From: Lucinisca nassula
Taxonomy: Eukaryota; Mollusca; Bivalvia; Lucinida; Lucinidae
Reading direction: 5' to 3'
Assembly (NCBI GenBank): GCA_963580285.1
Contig: OY757023.1
Location: 85,213,108 to 85,277,107 of the forward strand
DNA length: 64,000 nucleotides
Shown here: piece by piece, positions 63,734 to 64,000 of the stretch
Position numbering within the stretch: the stretch's first letter is position 1
How the letters are laid out: each line of letters opens with the position of its first letter
Program-made: the position numbers and the translations under genes
Notes under the pieces: model-generated
Seen by the model: the letters and a program-made list of their open reading frames with translations, nothing else
Told to the model about the DNA's origin: nothing
The model's database searches: none

Positions 63734-63782
<49 letters not shown>
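63734..63782 (+). repeat. (TC)n microsatellite, second tract
   Basis: About 24 TC units, about 60 bp behind the CA tract. Confidence 0.95.
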
Positions 63783-63784
<2 letters not shown>

Positions 63785-64000
63785 GATTGAGCAGTAGTGA
63801 CAACTAAAATAAAGCATCGTTGAGCAAACGTGATGGAAATGTTTCGAGGTGGATTGGACAAGTTCAAAATCACGGGTGGTAATCAGGGGAACTAGCTCGA
63901 AAATGAGTCAATGGAAATTTGTTCCCTCGACACATCCGGGAAATCTCGAGCTAGCTCCATCACCAAGAAACTCGTAAACAAAGGTAGGTCTCGAAGAGTT

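Overview
This window looks like animal genomic DNA, most likely from a bivalve mollusc. The evidence is indirect. One split gene has GT-AG introns, most of the rest is interspersed repeats, and the short elements (tRNA-derived SINEs, palindromic MITEs, tandem-repeat-cored elements) resemble those I know from bivalve genomes. I cannot name the species. There is no sign of bacterial or organellar genes.

The only host gene I can support is a seven-transmembrane receptor of the GPR157-like group on the + strand. Its three coding exons (27079-27544, 31190-31386, 58748-59245) join in phase to a predicted 386-residue protein. Intron 1 is about 3.6 kb. Intron 2 is about 27.4 kb and holds most of the mobile elements. 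The intron-exon junction of the last exon is repeated three times in tandem. One 213-bp MITE lies 14 bp behind the first splice donor, and a TTAA-flanked element lies about 30 bp behind the stop codon.

Layout. 62-7987: a nearly complete LTR retrotransposon on the - strand with almost identical 1.23-kb LTRs, a perfect 5-bp target duplication, PBS and PPT. Its long pol frame is intact and its domain order is unusual (integrase before a Ty3/Gypsy-type reverse transcriptase), but its gag start is frameshifted. 8-16 kb: unassigned DNA with a duplicated 300-bp unit, several MITE families, a SINE and a dispersed repeat. 16.3-20.6 kb: a dead L1/Tx1-like LINE in one frame broken by three stops. 20.6-27 kb: SINEs, MITEs, 450-bp direct repeats and hairpin-bearing elements. 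27-59 kb: the receptor gene and its introns. Within these are a Jockey/CR1-type LINE disrupted by a mariner and by an ORF-less 685-bp TIR element, two further LINE relics on the - strand, a LINE carboxyl-terminal relic on the + strand, several tandem arrays, and a duplicated LINE-tail segment. 59-64 kb: a LINE fragment, SINEs, palindromic elements and long TC/CA microsatellites.

The LTR element and the LINEs are the autonomous-type elements, but every reverse-transcriptase frame except the LTR pol is broken. The short families (TTAA-flanked, TA-flanked, SINEs) are non-autonomous, and no transposase matching the TTAA families was found here. All identities rest on reading motifs and repeats by eye; no database search was run.
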